42,248 bases of DNA, from NCBI GenBank assembly GCA_031259965.1, contig JAIRKT010000117.1, positions 1 to 42,248 of the forward strand. Reading direction: 5' to 3'. Both the position numbers and the translations under genes were made by a program. Shown piece by piece: positions 17,463 through 26,747 of this stretch (within the stretch, counting starts at the first letter, position 1; every line of letters starts with the position of its first letter). The notes under the pieces were generated by a model. That model was given only the letters and a program-made list of their open reading frames with translations, did no database searches and was not told the DNA's origin. Source of the DNA: Christensenellaceae bacterium (GTDB lineage: Bacteria; Bacillota; Clostridia; Christensenellales; DTU072).

Positions 17463-17582
17463 ATAAATAAAACTCCAAAATAGCAAAATGCAAAACAATC
17501 GCCTATGATATTATATAATGGATTTTGTTAAATTTGGCACGAGGTTTTTGGTAGCCATAGATTTAACAATATTTTGTTTTGA

Positions 17583-18119
17583 CTAATTTGCATTTAGCAA
17601 TGATTGAAATTTTTCCATCGAACACTCATTGACTTCTAAAAGAATACCTTTGGACACATGTCTTCGGTTTTCACTTTGTAACATTATGGTATTGATATTT
17701 TTTTCAATTGTATCCCGGGAAATTTCAAATCCTGAATGCATTGGCATATCATGCATTACAATAGCTTTACTATTAAGCATCAACTCTTCATTTATCTGAT
17801 AAGGCAACATCTTGTCAACACGAGCATTATTATCAAGGGTGAATTTGGGATTATTAAAATATTCCATATCAATCCAGGTATCAGAATATATAATATCCAT
17901 TTCACCAACAATTTTCTTCAGCTCACTTATTGATATATGATCGTCCAACGCTATGTATTTTCCAGTGAGTTTTGCAGACTCTACTAAACGCAAATCGTAA
18001 GAGTTTTCGTTTATGATAAGTGTTAAGCTATATAACGAACCACCCAACTTAGGAAGAGATTCTAGTAGAGAATTAAACACATTATTCAAAACACCAATCA
18101 AACATTTAATTAAAAACAC
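17583..18119 (-). pseudogene. C-terminal half of an aspartate/ornithine carbamoyltransferase family protein
   Basis: The reading frame aligns with the second (amino-acid-binding) domain of carbamoyltransferases: a NN-V-NSLL start like the GDGNNVANSL segment, DIIYSDTW like DVIYTDVW, LPYQINEEL, then MHDMPMHSG where OTCase has MHCLPAHRG, and ENRRHVSKG. The carbamoyl-phosphate domain with its STRT motif is entirely absent; normal length is above 300 residues and only 178 remain. It would have to begin at a GTG with no ribosome site. Upstream bases on this strand are stop-rich and carry no trace of the first domain. I read it as a deletion remnant. The HDMP variant leaves the original substrate open. 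Confidence 0.75.
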
Positions 18120-18479
18120 ATAAGCAGCAAATGAAATGGATTTTTTGCTTAATATAAATTTGTTTCATATAAAATTAGTATGTCATAAATTATATATTAT
18201 TTTGGCAAAAAAAGCAAGCCTATGGGCAAATTCTGGGAGGCAGAGAGATAAAAAGTTAATTCAAGTTAATTATCAGAGTTGTTATGATACAATAGGTGAG
18301 TTAATAGTACAACACCATCACCAGACTAGTTATTGCATCATTAAATAGGTAAGTTTCGGTTGTGACCCATACATATATTCCTCATTGCCCAATACACAGC
18401 ATCTTATTCTGAATGCAATCACTGGTGCGAATCTAAAATGTGGGTTTGTCAAACGTTTTGCAGCATGTTTCGCTAAATC

Positions 18480-18506
18480 CTTCAAATATTTTTAAAATAT
18501 TTGAAG
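18480..18506. repeat. Perfect palindrome, 13-base arms around one base
   Basis: The arms CTTCAAATATTTT and AAAATATTTGAAG meet around a single T. With so short a centre it suits a dimeric protein site or a cruciform better than an RNA hairpin, and neither flank has a T run. No complete gene is close enough downstream to name a target. Confidence 0.6.
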
Positions 18507-18532
18507 AATTGCATAAAAAAGCGGAGTATATC

Positions 18533-18564
18533 TTTAATGTTTTATTTAACATTAAAACTTTTTT
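18533..18564 (+). terminator. Terminator-like hairpin reading rightward
   Basis: TTTAATGTT and AACATTAAA pair across a six-base loop, followed by AC and six T on the plus strand. The stem is almost all AT and so weak. It would stop transcripts entering the 3' end of the minus-strand transporter cluster. Confidence 0.35.
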
Positions 18565-18606
18565 AAAAACTACAAATTCATTAATTATGTAATTATGATA
18601 AAAATA

Positions 18607-19920
18607 TCACAACACATCTCGTAGTAATTTCGCTGGCCTTTCATATAAATATTTGAAAAGCGGGATAATCGTAACGACCACAGGAATAGATAAGAGAATA
18701 ATAAAACCCATGAAAAAGTTAGCAAAAGTGAAATTCATCATTGCAAACAAACTAGGCGCACTATTTAGTATTAGACTTATAAACAACTGAGAAATCAAGT
18801 AGATGGGCATTGCGAAAATCATAAAAAATAATAGTGCATTTAATAAGAATTGTCCCAAAATGGATATTCGCCTAATGCCTAATGCGATTTTTACAGCTAA
18901 CTCTTTCTTTTTGTCAACAATGCTGGCTTTAACTGAGAAATAATAACATAAAATCGTAGATGATCCAATAATCAGTGTAAATACCAATTGCAGTGTCATT
19001 TGCGAATTATATTTGCTGATATAATTATCACGCTCTATTTTTATAAGACTCTGAGCATATATTCCATTTTCTTTTAATTTCTCAATTATAGTATTTACTT
19101 CACCATTAACTATCGCTTCCGCATAATGGCTTGCGGCAAGTCTTTGTAATACTATATTGTTCTGCTCTGATTCCTTAACAATACAAACAGATTGTGGCAT
19201 TGCATTATCATTACATAGAAACCAACCTATAACACTATATGTTTTCTCATTTATTATTAGGGTATTCTCGCTTCCATCAACAAAACCATACTCCTCGTAT
19301 CTTTTTTTTGAAATAAGAATTTCATTGTCATTTATTAAAGTGACATCTGATTGAATATGATTTACTTCGCTCGAAGAAAGAATAAGCATGTCAGTAATAT
19401 TTTCCATTTGTAACGAAAGTGCTGCTATTAAATCCCTATGGATGTAGATTGTTGGAGTTTTTGTGTCAGATATCCCAACAATATTCATAACACAATCTCC
19501 AATCAACAGTTTACATCCCAGAACCCCTTTGATCGTTGTTATTCCAAAGATAGAAGTTTTTTCGATTTGTTCCTCACTTTTTGTGAATATACTATCAATA
19601 TAAAGCTTGTCAATGACTACATCAAACATGCTGTTCGACATTGTTCCAAATATGATCTGATCAATCGTAATAAAATCAGTTGGTAATGGTTTTGCATACA
19701 TTTCAATAGAGTCGCTTGTTTTACCATTAGTTTGAAACAAAGATTTACTTGTAAAATGAAACTTTAAAGGAACTGTATATGGAGCAAGATAACGAATGGC
19801 AGGATTCTCTTTAATTATATTAATTTTCGTGATATCGTTGTCTGAAAATATTGATAAAGCAACTGCGTTAGATGCTGATACTTGATATTTAAGGATATCT
19901 ATTTTTGTCCCCCCCATCAA
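18607..19920 (-). pseudogene. FtsX/MacB-type permease part of a frameshifted ATPase-permease
   Basis: A 437-residue frame: a long predicted extracytoplasmic domain (1-310) and three C-terminal membrane helices (about 313-335, 355-385, 395-420) with the cytoplasmic segment KKELAVKIALGIRR typical of FtsX-like permeases. It lacks the first membrane helix and any usable ribosome site. The missing helix is the last part of the upstream ATPase frame, which overlaps it by 32 bases in another frame. Removing one G from the seven-G run (19909-19915) joins both into one protein of about 800 residues with the same architecture as the intact paralogue at 21010-23274. Whether this is decay, a phase-variable tract or a sequencing error cannot be told from the sequence. 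Confidence 0.8.
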
Positions 19921-21013
19921 ATAAACTCATCGTTATTGCTATCAATATTGCAGTTAGTGCCATAACTATCGCTGTAGTTTTCTGCATTTTACTTTTCAAC
20001 GATATATTCACTTTTTTCTTGACTTTTTTTATACTCCCTCTAGAATCCAACAATTGGCGACGAAAACTTTGTTGACATTCATTTTTAGGCATATTTGCAG
20101 GCAAACAGGCAGGATTATCTTTACTTTTAGATATGACACTTTTAAAGATATCGTATTGTTCATGCGTTTGAATTAATTCCTTTCCTTCACAATGCACATA
20201 AACAGAATCTCCATCAATTGCAATATTAAGTCGTACAATATCATTTGAATCAGCAGAATAATACAAATTTAATGCTATCCCGTTTGTAGTAAAATTCTTG
20301 CTCTCAATTTGTGATACGGGATTTATTGTGCTACCTAACAAAGTTATTTTATTTTGTGTATCGGAGACGACTCGTGCTTGTTCTATTTCAATAATTCTGT
20401 CCGCATATTGTTCTACAATTTCACGCTCGTGACTTACCAATAAGACTAATGTTTCATTTGAAATAGATTTTAAAATTTCTAATACTTTAATGGTATTTTC
20501 TTTATCAAGATTTCCTGTCGGTTCGTCTGCCAATATAAGACATGGATTTATTACTATAGCTCGTGCTATTGCAATTCGCTGTTTTTGACCACCACTTAAC
20601 GTGCTTACTATTCGTTTATTGTAACGTTCCATCCCTACTGTAATAAGGGCAACATTAACTTTTTCTATAGTGGCATCATCTCCTGCTATTGCTAGTGCAG
20701 TAAGAATATTCTCTTCAACAGTTAATTCGTCTATAAGAGAAAAATCTTGAAAAATAAATCCTATGTTTTTCCGTCTATATTCATTAAATTTTCTCGCATG
20801 TTTAGAATCGATTCCATCTACTGAGTAATTTCCTGAATCAAAACCGTCTAAACCACCCAAACAGTTTAACAGGGTAGTCTTACCAGAACCGCTTTTCCCA
20901 AAAAGAGCTACCAATCCTTTATCACTAAATTCTAATTCCATTGAATTTAAAACATGTAATTCGTTAGACTTCCCTTTATTGTAATATTTGTCAAGATTGC
21001 GAACGTGCATCAT
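19889..21013 (-). CDS. ABC transporter ATPase plus first membrane helix (frameshifted N-terminal part)
   Basis: Residues 1-220 form an ATPase of the LolD/MacB exporter type: Walker A GKSGSGKT (39-46), the Q loop FIFQDFSL, signature LSGGQKQ (139-145), and DEPTGNLD (163-170). A linker of ~120 residues follows, with KKVKKKVNISLKSK and then a membrane helix (about 345-363), after which the frame runs out at the seven-G tract. The ATPase itself looks functional. The ATG overlaps the stop of the preceding ATPase-permease gene (ATGA), so the two are coupled and probably form one heteromeric exporter. Confidence 0.88.
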   Translation of the reverse strand: MMHVRNLDKYYNKGKSNELHVLNSMELEFSDKGLVALFGKSGSGKTTLLNCLGGLDGFDSGNYSVDGIDSKHARKFNEYRRKNIGFIFQDFSLIDELTVEENILTALAIAGDDATIEKVNVALITVGMERYNKRIVSTLSGGQKQRIAIARAIVINPCLILADEPTGNLDKENTIKVLEILKSISNETLVLLVSHEREIVEQYADRIIEIEQARVVSDTQNKITLLGSTINPVSQIESKNFTTNGIALNLYYSADSNDIVRLNIAIDGDSVYVHCEGKELIQTHEQYDIFKSVISKSKDNPACLPANMPKNECQQSFRRQLLDSRGSIKKVKKKVNISLKSKMQKTTAIVMALTAILIAITMSLFDGGDKNRYP

Positions 21014-23274
21014 AACAAGAACCCTCGCATCTTTAATATTTGAGTAATAGTATTAATTTTTTCAAGTGCTCTGTTTTTGAAAATGAAATATGTAATGTAA
21101 ATAACACTGATAAACATTGGTAAAGCAAAAATAAACCAATTTGAAAGATTAGTAAGAGGAATAAACGTATTTTTGTACTTCTCTAAGTTATTGTTTTTAA
21201 TTGTAACCATTACAAATACAAGTGCAACATTTATTGCGGAGCTAATCAACACACGGAATATGTTTCTAATCGCATCCGCAATTATAATTGATTTACTCCT
21301 ATAACCAAGTGAGCGAATGATTGCATTCGATCGAAAAATTCCTAACGATTGTTTTCGTAATGTCAATAGACTCAATGCAAGCAATACACCCCCAATTAAT
21401 GATGCAATAATGAATATTAACGTTTGAATAACAATCGTTCTAGCATCAGCACCGATAAGATTTATGGCATATGGATAATATACTAAAAAACCAAGTGCCT
21501 CCATCTTACTAATTACATTTGCATAATCACTCGAATCCTTCATATAGATCGAAATTTGATAGACGTCATCTGAAACTATTTGTAAATAATCTAATGGATT
21601 TAATAAAATTATTGGATCATCAGGACTTATGTTGTGTCCTAAAAACAATGCATCAACAGGAATAACTTTTACGTCAGACCATTCAGCACCTTTTGTGTAA
21701 TACAAATTCTTGGTTTCAATTATAATTTCTTGTGAGTATTCATCATCCAACGAAATAAGGAGTTCTTGAGCTAATTTCAATGTCAAGTAAGCGATGCCAC
21801 GCTTAACATCATTGTTTAGTAACACAGTATATTTGCCCTGTGTTTGTTTGTCAGTTTGTTTAATAGTTAGCTCAAATTCTGAATATGTATCCAAAAACTC
21901 ATCAGAAATCTGTAGTGCGGCATTTTTAGTAAAATATATTGTTTGCAAATATTTACTATTATCAACAAACCCGCCAACAATTTTAACTTTTTTTGATTTT
22001 TGCGACTGATCAACACTTGTTATTAAAGTTTCTCGCTGATTTTCATCGATCGCCTCACCATTATCAGATGATAGCAATATTTCGTCATCAGAATCAGGTA
22101 TTCGTCCCCACGATAATGCTGTATTTTTAACTTTTGGCGATTCAATAGAGTTAGCGTAATATTGATTTCGAACGATACCATGACTATTATTAAATTCAAT
22201 TTCAAACATAACATCAAGAAATATATCATTTTCAACTATATATGTTAATGATGGATCGGCCTTGAGTGTGTTTATTTGAGATTCTGTAAATGCAGTACTA
22301 TCGTCATTTTTAAGTATTAATCTATCTCTTTCTACTGATCCAAAAATTGGTGTGTTCATAACGCCTTCATAGTATGGCGTAGAAAATTGCAAAACTACAG
22401 AAGCTAGAAACATAGTGATAAGCATAACGACAAAAACCGCTATAACAAAATAAATACCAGCTTTCTTGTCTGAAAAAAACAACGAATTTATAAGAGCCTT
22501 TACTTCGAAAAATTCAAACTTATCTTGTTTGTCTACTATCCTTGAGGCGTTCTTTTCGCTAATAGGCATATTATTTTTTTTAGAAACTATGTCCGATTGT
22601 ATCGTTCCATTATCCATAGTAATCTGTCTTGTTGCATAATTCTCAAATTGTTCAGTATCATGTGATACTACAACGAGCAGTTTGTCCTTTGAAATTTCGC
22701 CGAGCAAATTAGCGATTTCTGCGGAGGCCACCTTGTCTAAATTTCCTGTTGGTTCATCAGCTAATATTATCAATGTATCTTTTGCCAAAGCTCTAGCTAT
22801 CGCTACTCTTTGTTTCTGTCCACCAGAGAGAGTAGCTACTGATTGTTTTGCATGTGCCGTCAAACCAGTGCGTCTAAGAATACTATTTATAGCGGCATGA
22901 TTAATTTTGTTAGTATGGGCAACACTATGATTTAATGCAAAGGCAACTTCTATGTTTTTGCGCACAGAAATACTTTCAATCAGCTGAAAATCTTGGTGGA
23001 TAACTGCAACTTTTTCCTTACGATAGCGTTGCCAATCATCATTCCCAAAATACTCTACGTCCTCATCATCAAACAAGATCTGCCCAGATGAATAACTTTC
23101 GGTCCCAGCTAAAATATTAAGAAAAGTAGATTTTCCGCTACCTGATTTACCAGTGATTACAACGAACTCTCCAACGTCAAATGTTGCTGAGACATGTTGA
23201 ATTCCAATTGTAATTGAACCCTGCTCTGTGTAAATCTTTCCAAGCTTACATACCTTTAGCATTCTTCGACCCAT
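21010..23274 (-). CDS. ABC transporter ATPase-permease fusion (MacB/FtsX type)
   Basis: A 754-residue protein with the ATPase at its N terminus: Walker A GKSGSGKS (42-49), signature LSGGQKQ (149-155) and DEPTGNLD (173-180). Then come a first membrane helix (about 272-295), a large extracytoplasmic domain, and three helices near the C terminus. This is the four-helix MacB/FtsX topology, which acts on periplasmic or envelope substrates by mechanotransmission rather than by a channel. AGAGGAGG precedes the ATG by a few bases; a second ATG four codons later is also possible. It overlaps the end of the upstream membrane-protein gene by 29 bases. The substrate is unknown; the exported protein upstream is the obvious candidate. 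Confidence 0.9.
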   Translation of the reverse strand: MGRRMLKVCKLGKIYTEQGSITIGIQHVSATFDVGEFVVITGKSGSGKSTFLNILAGTESYSSGQILFDDEDVEYFGNDDWQRYRKEKVAVIHQDFQLIESISVRKNIEVAFALNHSVAHTNKINHAAINSILRRTGLTAHAKQSVATLSGGQKQRVAIARALAKDTLIILADEPTGNLDKVASAEIANLLGEISKDKLLVVVSHDTEQFENYATRQITMDNGTIQSDIVSKKNNMPISEKNASRIVDKQDKFEFFEVKALINSLFFSDKKAGIYFVIAVFVVMLITMFLASVVLQFSTPYYEGVMNTPIFGSVERDRLILKNDDSTAFTESQINTLKADPSLTYIVENDIFLDVMFEIEFNNSHGIVRNQYYANSIESPKVKNTALSWGRIPDSDDEILLSSDNGEAIDENQRETLITSVDQSQKSKKVKIVGGFVDNSKYLQTIYFTKNAALQISDEFLDTYSEFELTIKQTDKQTQGKYTVLLNNDVKRGIAYLTLKLAQELLISLDDEYSQEIIIETKNLYYTKGAEWSDVKVIPVDALFLGHNISPDDPIILLNPLDYLQIVSDDVYQISIYMKDSSDYANVISKMEALGFLVYYPYAINLIGADARTIVIQTLIFIIASLIGGVLLALSLLTLRKQSLGIFRSNAIIRSLGYRSKSIIIADAIRNIFRVLISSAINVALVFVMVTIKNNNLEKYKNTFIPLTNLSNWFIFALPMFISVIYITYFIFKNRALEKINTITQILKMRGFLL

Positions 23275-23758
23275 CGTCCTCCTCTATTATTGTATGTGGA
23301 TCAATATTTGTATCGCCTATTACATTTTTTTGGACTTTTAATATCCTAATATTCATAAACTTCAAGAACAATAACAATGCTAAGTAGCTAATTATAACAT
23401 AATAAGCTAATGGATATATCCAAGGGGCAAGAGATTTTAAGAATGAAATAGTGGCTAATACTGATGAAATAACAATTTCTATAGATAAAATAATAATGTA
23501 AATCTTGCGTTGTCTAATATTTGACTTAAAAAGGTTTAGCCCATAATCTATAGTAAATACCAGTGCACTAAACACGAGAAGCCATGCTAATGTGAGTACC
23601 TCTAAAACTTTTATTGTAACATCAAAAACTACAGCACCAGCCGCATAAGCCTTGCGTAGCATAACAATATCTTGTATGTATGATATAGCAATAACTGTAA
23701 ATGCACATAATGCTACGCATAACACAATCATCTTTATAATAAAAATTTTCTTTCTCAT
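23246..23758 (-). CDS. Four-helix membrane protein of the transporter cluster
   Basis: I do not recognise a family. The 170-residue protein has about four hydrophobic helices (8-30, 50-74, 86-106, 112-134) and a short acidic, charged C-terminal tail. It lies between a small unknown gene (11 bases upstream) and the intact ATPase-permease, whose start it overlaps. It probably belongs to the same export or immunity unit as an accessory membrane component. Confidence 0.75.
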   Translation of the reverse strand: MRKKIFIIKMIVLCVALCAFTVIAISYIQDIVMLRKAYAAGAVVFDVTIKVLEVLTLAWLLVFSALVFTIDYGLNLFKSNIRQRKIYIIILSIEIVISSVLATISFLKSLAPWIYPLAYYVIISYLALLLFLKFMNIRILKVQKNVIGDTNIDPHTIIEEDDGSKNAKGM

Positions 23759-23769
23759 GTTCGCCTACT

Positions 23770-24252
23770 CTACCAATTCCATGGAAAAATCACTGGATAG
23801 TTATATTTGAGTGAACTCTTGATCATTTTGCTGACTTCATCTATATCTCCATTAATCATGTATTTAATTATGCCAAAATTCTTGTTGCCCACCAAAATTA
23901 TAGAATTGAGATCATTGTCACTCATTCGCATGGAAACTGATGTTTTATTTGTAGTCGCAGTCTGAAAAGTTTGAGAATATTGGAGATCCATAGCAGCTGT
24001 TATATTTACAGTATCTTGTATCACTATAGTAGTATTTTGTCTTTCAGCTTCAGTAAAAAATTTTTGTACGGTATTAATTCGACCAGACTTAAGCTCGTTC
24101 ATTAAGTAGTCATTACCTTCAATCATCAACATTATCAGTCCAGCAGCAATACCAACCAGAGTGCTAGATTTTATACTAGCAATTAATGTAATTGGATCTA
24201 TAATTAATTTTAAAACCCCATACTTCCCAATTTCATTCTCTATTTTTTCCAT
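23770..24252 (-). CDS. Small protein with one membrane segment, unknown function
   Basis: A 160-residue protein I cannot assign. It has one hydrophobic stretch (about 29-46, SSTLVGIAAGLIMLMIEG) near the N terminus, then a polar domain rich in Asn, Thr and Ser. It is packed with the cluster, 18 bases after the exported-protein fragment and 11 before the four-helix protein. A role beside the ATPase-permeases is inferred from position only. Confidence 0.7.
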   Translation of the reverse strand: MEKIENEIGKYGVLKLIIDPITLIASIKSSTLVGIAAGLIMLMIEGNDYLMNELKSGRINTVQKFFTEAERQNTTIVIQDTVNITAAMDLQYSQTFQTATTNKTSVSMRMSDNDLNSIILVGNKNFGIIKYMINGDIDEVSKMIKSSLKYNYPVIFPWNW

Positions 24253-24270
24253 GTCATCAATTAAAAGTCT

Positions 24271-24603
24271 TTATGCGTCAGTTGCTGTAATGTAATACTG
24301 ATTTACAAAAATACTTGTACTTACAAGAAATTTATTAATCTCCTTGAATTCAGATATTTTATCAGAAAATGTAAGCTTTATTCCGTATCCAATATCATGT
24401 CCATTCCTATCTTTAAGACTATAATTTAATGGAACTAATTCAGAAGAATCATTCTTAAATTCGGGATCCCATTTGGAGTTTATCATTTTAACTCTATAGG
24501 TAGGTCTTGAAGTATATGGTGACCAGCTTTTTCCATGGCCAATAAAAGGGTGATGACGTGCTCCAATTATTGTTATATTCATACCCACCTGCAAAATAGT
24601 CAA
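24271..24603 (-). pseudogene. Out-of-frame C-terminal part of the exported protein
   Basis: A 110-residue frame overlapping the end of the 24494-25171 frame by 110 bases. Its early part (GHGKSWSPYTSRPTYRVKMI) runs smoothly into its later part and ends at a normal stop just before the next gene. By contrast, the other frame ends soon after the overlap. No spaced ribosome site precedes its ATG codon. A single extra base near 24590 would explain the pair, giving an original secreted protein of about 300 residues. Two truly overlapping genes are less likely. Confidence 0.6.
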
Positions 24604-25171
24604 ATACTTTTTCAGTCCAACGTCCAGAAATTGTATATCCAGATTTTGAACCTGGATAACTACTGTAGCTACTTTCTGTATGATAAGTATATACTTTTAG
24701 GAACAATATCGTGGTTAACTTTTTATACTGAGTAATGTATTTTGTCTTGTATACAGGATTTAAATTACTATTCCAACGGCGATATTGATATTCTGTTTTG
24801 CTTTCAACATCAACAATATATTTGTTTTCTGCTGCATATCGATATCCCTTGTAGCTGTTGTATTTTGCATTATTTGGAGACCAACTTGACCATGTTGACC
24901 AAAACTCGTCCCATGTATTGTAAACATAGGAACCTAAAGTATATGTAGGTATTCTTACATAATTGCCTTCTACAGTGGCAACTCCATCTCTTAGATTTTC
25001 TGTGATTTTTGTTCCATTTCCCGAATAATCTATTCCAGATACCATCACTGTATCCGATATTGAAGCATGAGCGACTAGTGTTTTTTCGAAAGAGTATAAG
25101 AAAAACGTAAATACTAAAAAAATTGATAATTGTTTTGTTTCGAATTTGTTACAATAAGATTTTTTCAACAA
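24494..25171 (-). CDS. Secreted Tyr/Trp/Ser-rich protein, N-terminal part
   Basis: The start is TTG at 25171, with AAGGAG nine bases upstream (a second TTG follows at once). A typical signal peptide follows, with a Lys-rich start, a hydrophobic core LSIFLVFTFFLYSF and a probable cleavage site after AHA. The mature part is rich in Tyr, Trp, Ser and Asn (TWDEFWSTWSSWS, YKTKYITQYKK) and basic. I recognise no family. The last ~36 residues overlap another frame and are probably out of frame. First gene of a cluster with two MacB-type exporters: it may be a secreted toxin or peptide precursor, but no toxin motif is visible. Confidence 0.7.
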   Translation of the reverse strand: MLKKSYCNKFETKQLSIFLVFTFFLYSFEKTLVAHASISDTVMVSGIDYSGNGTKITENLRDGVATVEGNYVRIPTYTLGSYVYNTWDEFWSTWSSWSPNNAKYNSYKGYRYAAENKYIVDVESKTEYQYRRWNSNLNPVYKTKYITQYKKLTTILFLKVYTYHTESSYSSYPGSKSGYTISGRWTEKVFDYFAGGYEYNNNWSTSSPFYWPWKKLVTIYFKTYL

Positions 25172-25247
25172 AAATTAGTTCTCCTTATTTATATATTTGA
25201 ATTGATAATCTAATCCATATATTGGAAAGGATACTCAAACAAACATT

Positions 25248-25276
25248 ATCTTAACATGAAATACAATATTGTGCAA
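25248..25276 (-). promoter_or_regulatory. Probable promoter of the exported-protein/ABC cluster
   Basis: Minus strand: TTGCAC (25271-25276), a 17-base spacer and TAAGAT (25248-25253), about 75 bases before the TTG start. Both boxes deviate from consensus. Confidence 0.45.
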
Positions 25277-25311
25277 ATTTTTAATCATTGATAATTAAAG
25301 TAGTTAATTAT

Positions 25312-25340
25312 TTGACAGTTTAATTAGTGTTTGTTAATAT
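25312..25340 (+). promoter_or_regulatory. Promoter of trkA-trkH
   Basis: TTGACA (25312-25317), a 17-base spacer and TAATAT (25335-25340), giving a leader of about 50 bases. It is divergent from the exported-protein promoter. Confidence 0.7.
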
Positions 25341-25397
25341 AAATAATGAAATGGTTTGTCGTATAAATTCAATCCCTAATAAATGTGGAGAAAACAG

Positions 25398-26744
25398 GTG
25401 AACATAATAATAATTGGTGCAGGAAGTGTAGGTCGGGAATTAGCACATCGTTTGTCTGGTGAGGGGCATAGCATAATAGTAATTGATAACGACCGGAAAA
25501 CATTAGAATTAGCAATAGAAAGTTGTGATGTGAAAGGCGTATACGGGAATGGTGCTAGTTCTGAAATACAAACCGAGGCAGGCGTGGCGAATGCTGATTT
25601 GTTGATATCTTGCACCTCAAAAGATGAAGTTAATATTTTGTGTGGGCTAGTGGGTAAGAAACTGGGCGTAAAAGATACGATTGCACGAGTAAGAAATCCT
25701 GAATATTTTAGTTTGTTTATAGGTCGTGAATTGGGACTAAGCGAAATGGTAAATCCCGAATATGAGGTAGCAAAGGAAATATCTAGGATGTTAAAGTATC
25801 CTAAAACTATAAAAATAGAACCCTTTTTTGATGGTAAAATAAACTTAATTGAAATAAAAATATCTAAGGATTCACCGCTAGCAGACATCTTACTGAAGAA
25901 TATCTATGCTAAACTTGGCATTAAGCTTTTGGTTTGTATTGTACGAAGAGGAGAAGAAATTTACATACCCTCTGGAAATTTCCAACTATTAATAGATGAT
26001 AAAATATTTATAACAGCAGATGAAACCAATTTACTAAGTTTTTTAAAATTATCGAAAATGATGAAACCCGCTAGAAAAATACTCGTAGTAGGAGGCGGAC
26101 GCATTACATTTTATTTGCTTAAGGAACTAGTTAAATTGCGCATGCATATAAAAGTTATTGAAATATCCGAGGAAAAATCTCAGGCGCTAGATGAACAAAC
26201 CCATGGCGTCGAAGTTATAAATGGTGATGGTACTAATCATGATTTACTAATAGAAGAGGGGCTAGAGACTATGGATGCGTTTGTAGCATTAGCAGGGCGT
26301 GACGAGCAAAACATTCTTGTATCGCTGTTCGCAAATACGAGGGGTATTAATAAAATAATAACAAAAATAGATGATGTATCATATATGAAATTATTAGAAT
26401 CTAGTGGCATTGAGAGCATAATTAGCACAAAAGCTACTACAGCTAATGAAATAATTCGGTATGTAAGGGAAAAAGAAAATTCGTTTGGTAGTTCAATTAA
26501 AAAACTATACAGAAGTTTAAATAACAGGGCAGAGATAGTTGAATTTTTAGCAACTTCAAGTTTCAAAGCGATTTCTGTACCTTTGTCAGCGGTTTCGACA
26601 AGACATAATGCTTTAGTTGTAGGCATTTTAAGAAACGGTAATGCTATAACGCCATGTGGGACTGATACTATTGAGATAGGCGATAATGTAATAGTTGTGG
26701 TAGCTGATGAAGTTGTAGATGATCTAAACGATATATTGGAGTAA
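25398..26744 (+). CDS. trkA: Trk potassium uptake regulatory subunit TrkA
   Basis: Cytoplasmic NAD(H)- or nucleotide-binding gating subunit of the Trk potassium channel. It is a tandem RCK protein: first Rossmann motif GAGSVGREL at the N terminus, each half followed by a TrkA-C domain, and a second Rossmann fold opening with LVVGGGRITFYLL. That second motif keeps the glycines in slightly altered form. The likely start is GTG at 25398 with GGAG seven bases upstream; an ATG at 25383 would include the ribosome site in the coding region. trkH follows after three bases. Confidence 0.94.
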   Translation: MNIIIIGAGSVGRELAHRLSGEGHSIIVIDNDRKTLELAIESCDVKGVYGNGASSEIQTEAGVANADLLISCTSKDEVNILCGLVGKKLGVKDTIARVRNPEYFSLFIGRELGLSEMVNPEYEVAKEISRMLKYPKTIKIEPFFDGKINLIEIKISKDSPLADILLKNIYAKLGIKLLVCIVRRGEEIYIPSGNFQLLIDDKIFITADETNLLSFLKLSKMMKPARKILVVGGGRITFYLLKELVKLRMHIKVIEISEEKSQALDEQTHGVEVINGDGTNHDLLIEEGLETMDAFVALAGRDEQNILVSLFANTRGINKIITKIDDVSYMKLLESSGIESIISTKATTANEIIRYVREKENSFGSSIKKLYRSLNNRAEIVEFLATSSFKAISVPLSAVSTRHNALVVGILRNGNAITPCGTDTIEIGDNVIVVVADEVVDDLNDILE

Positions 26745-26747
26745 AAA

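Larger units (their letters stand above)
18120..18606. other. Non-coding stretch with two strong inverted repeats
   Basis: No credible gene was found on either strand; the 18136-18348 frame has no ribosome site and no family resemblance. The stretch holds the palindrome at 18480-18506 and the hairpin at 18533-18564, and lies between the truncated carbamoyltransferase and the end of the transporter cluster. Confidence 0.5.

Noticed and set aside
24271-25171. Assignment of the exported protein to the lactococcin 972 family
   Set aside because: Signal peptide and Tyr/Trp/Gly content are suggestive, but the family's conserved motif order is not visible, so no name was given.
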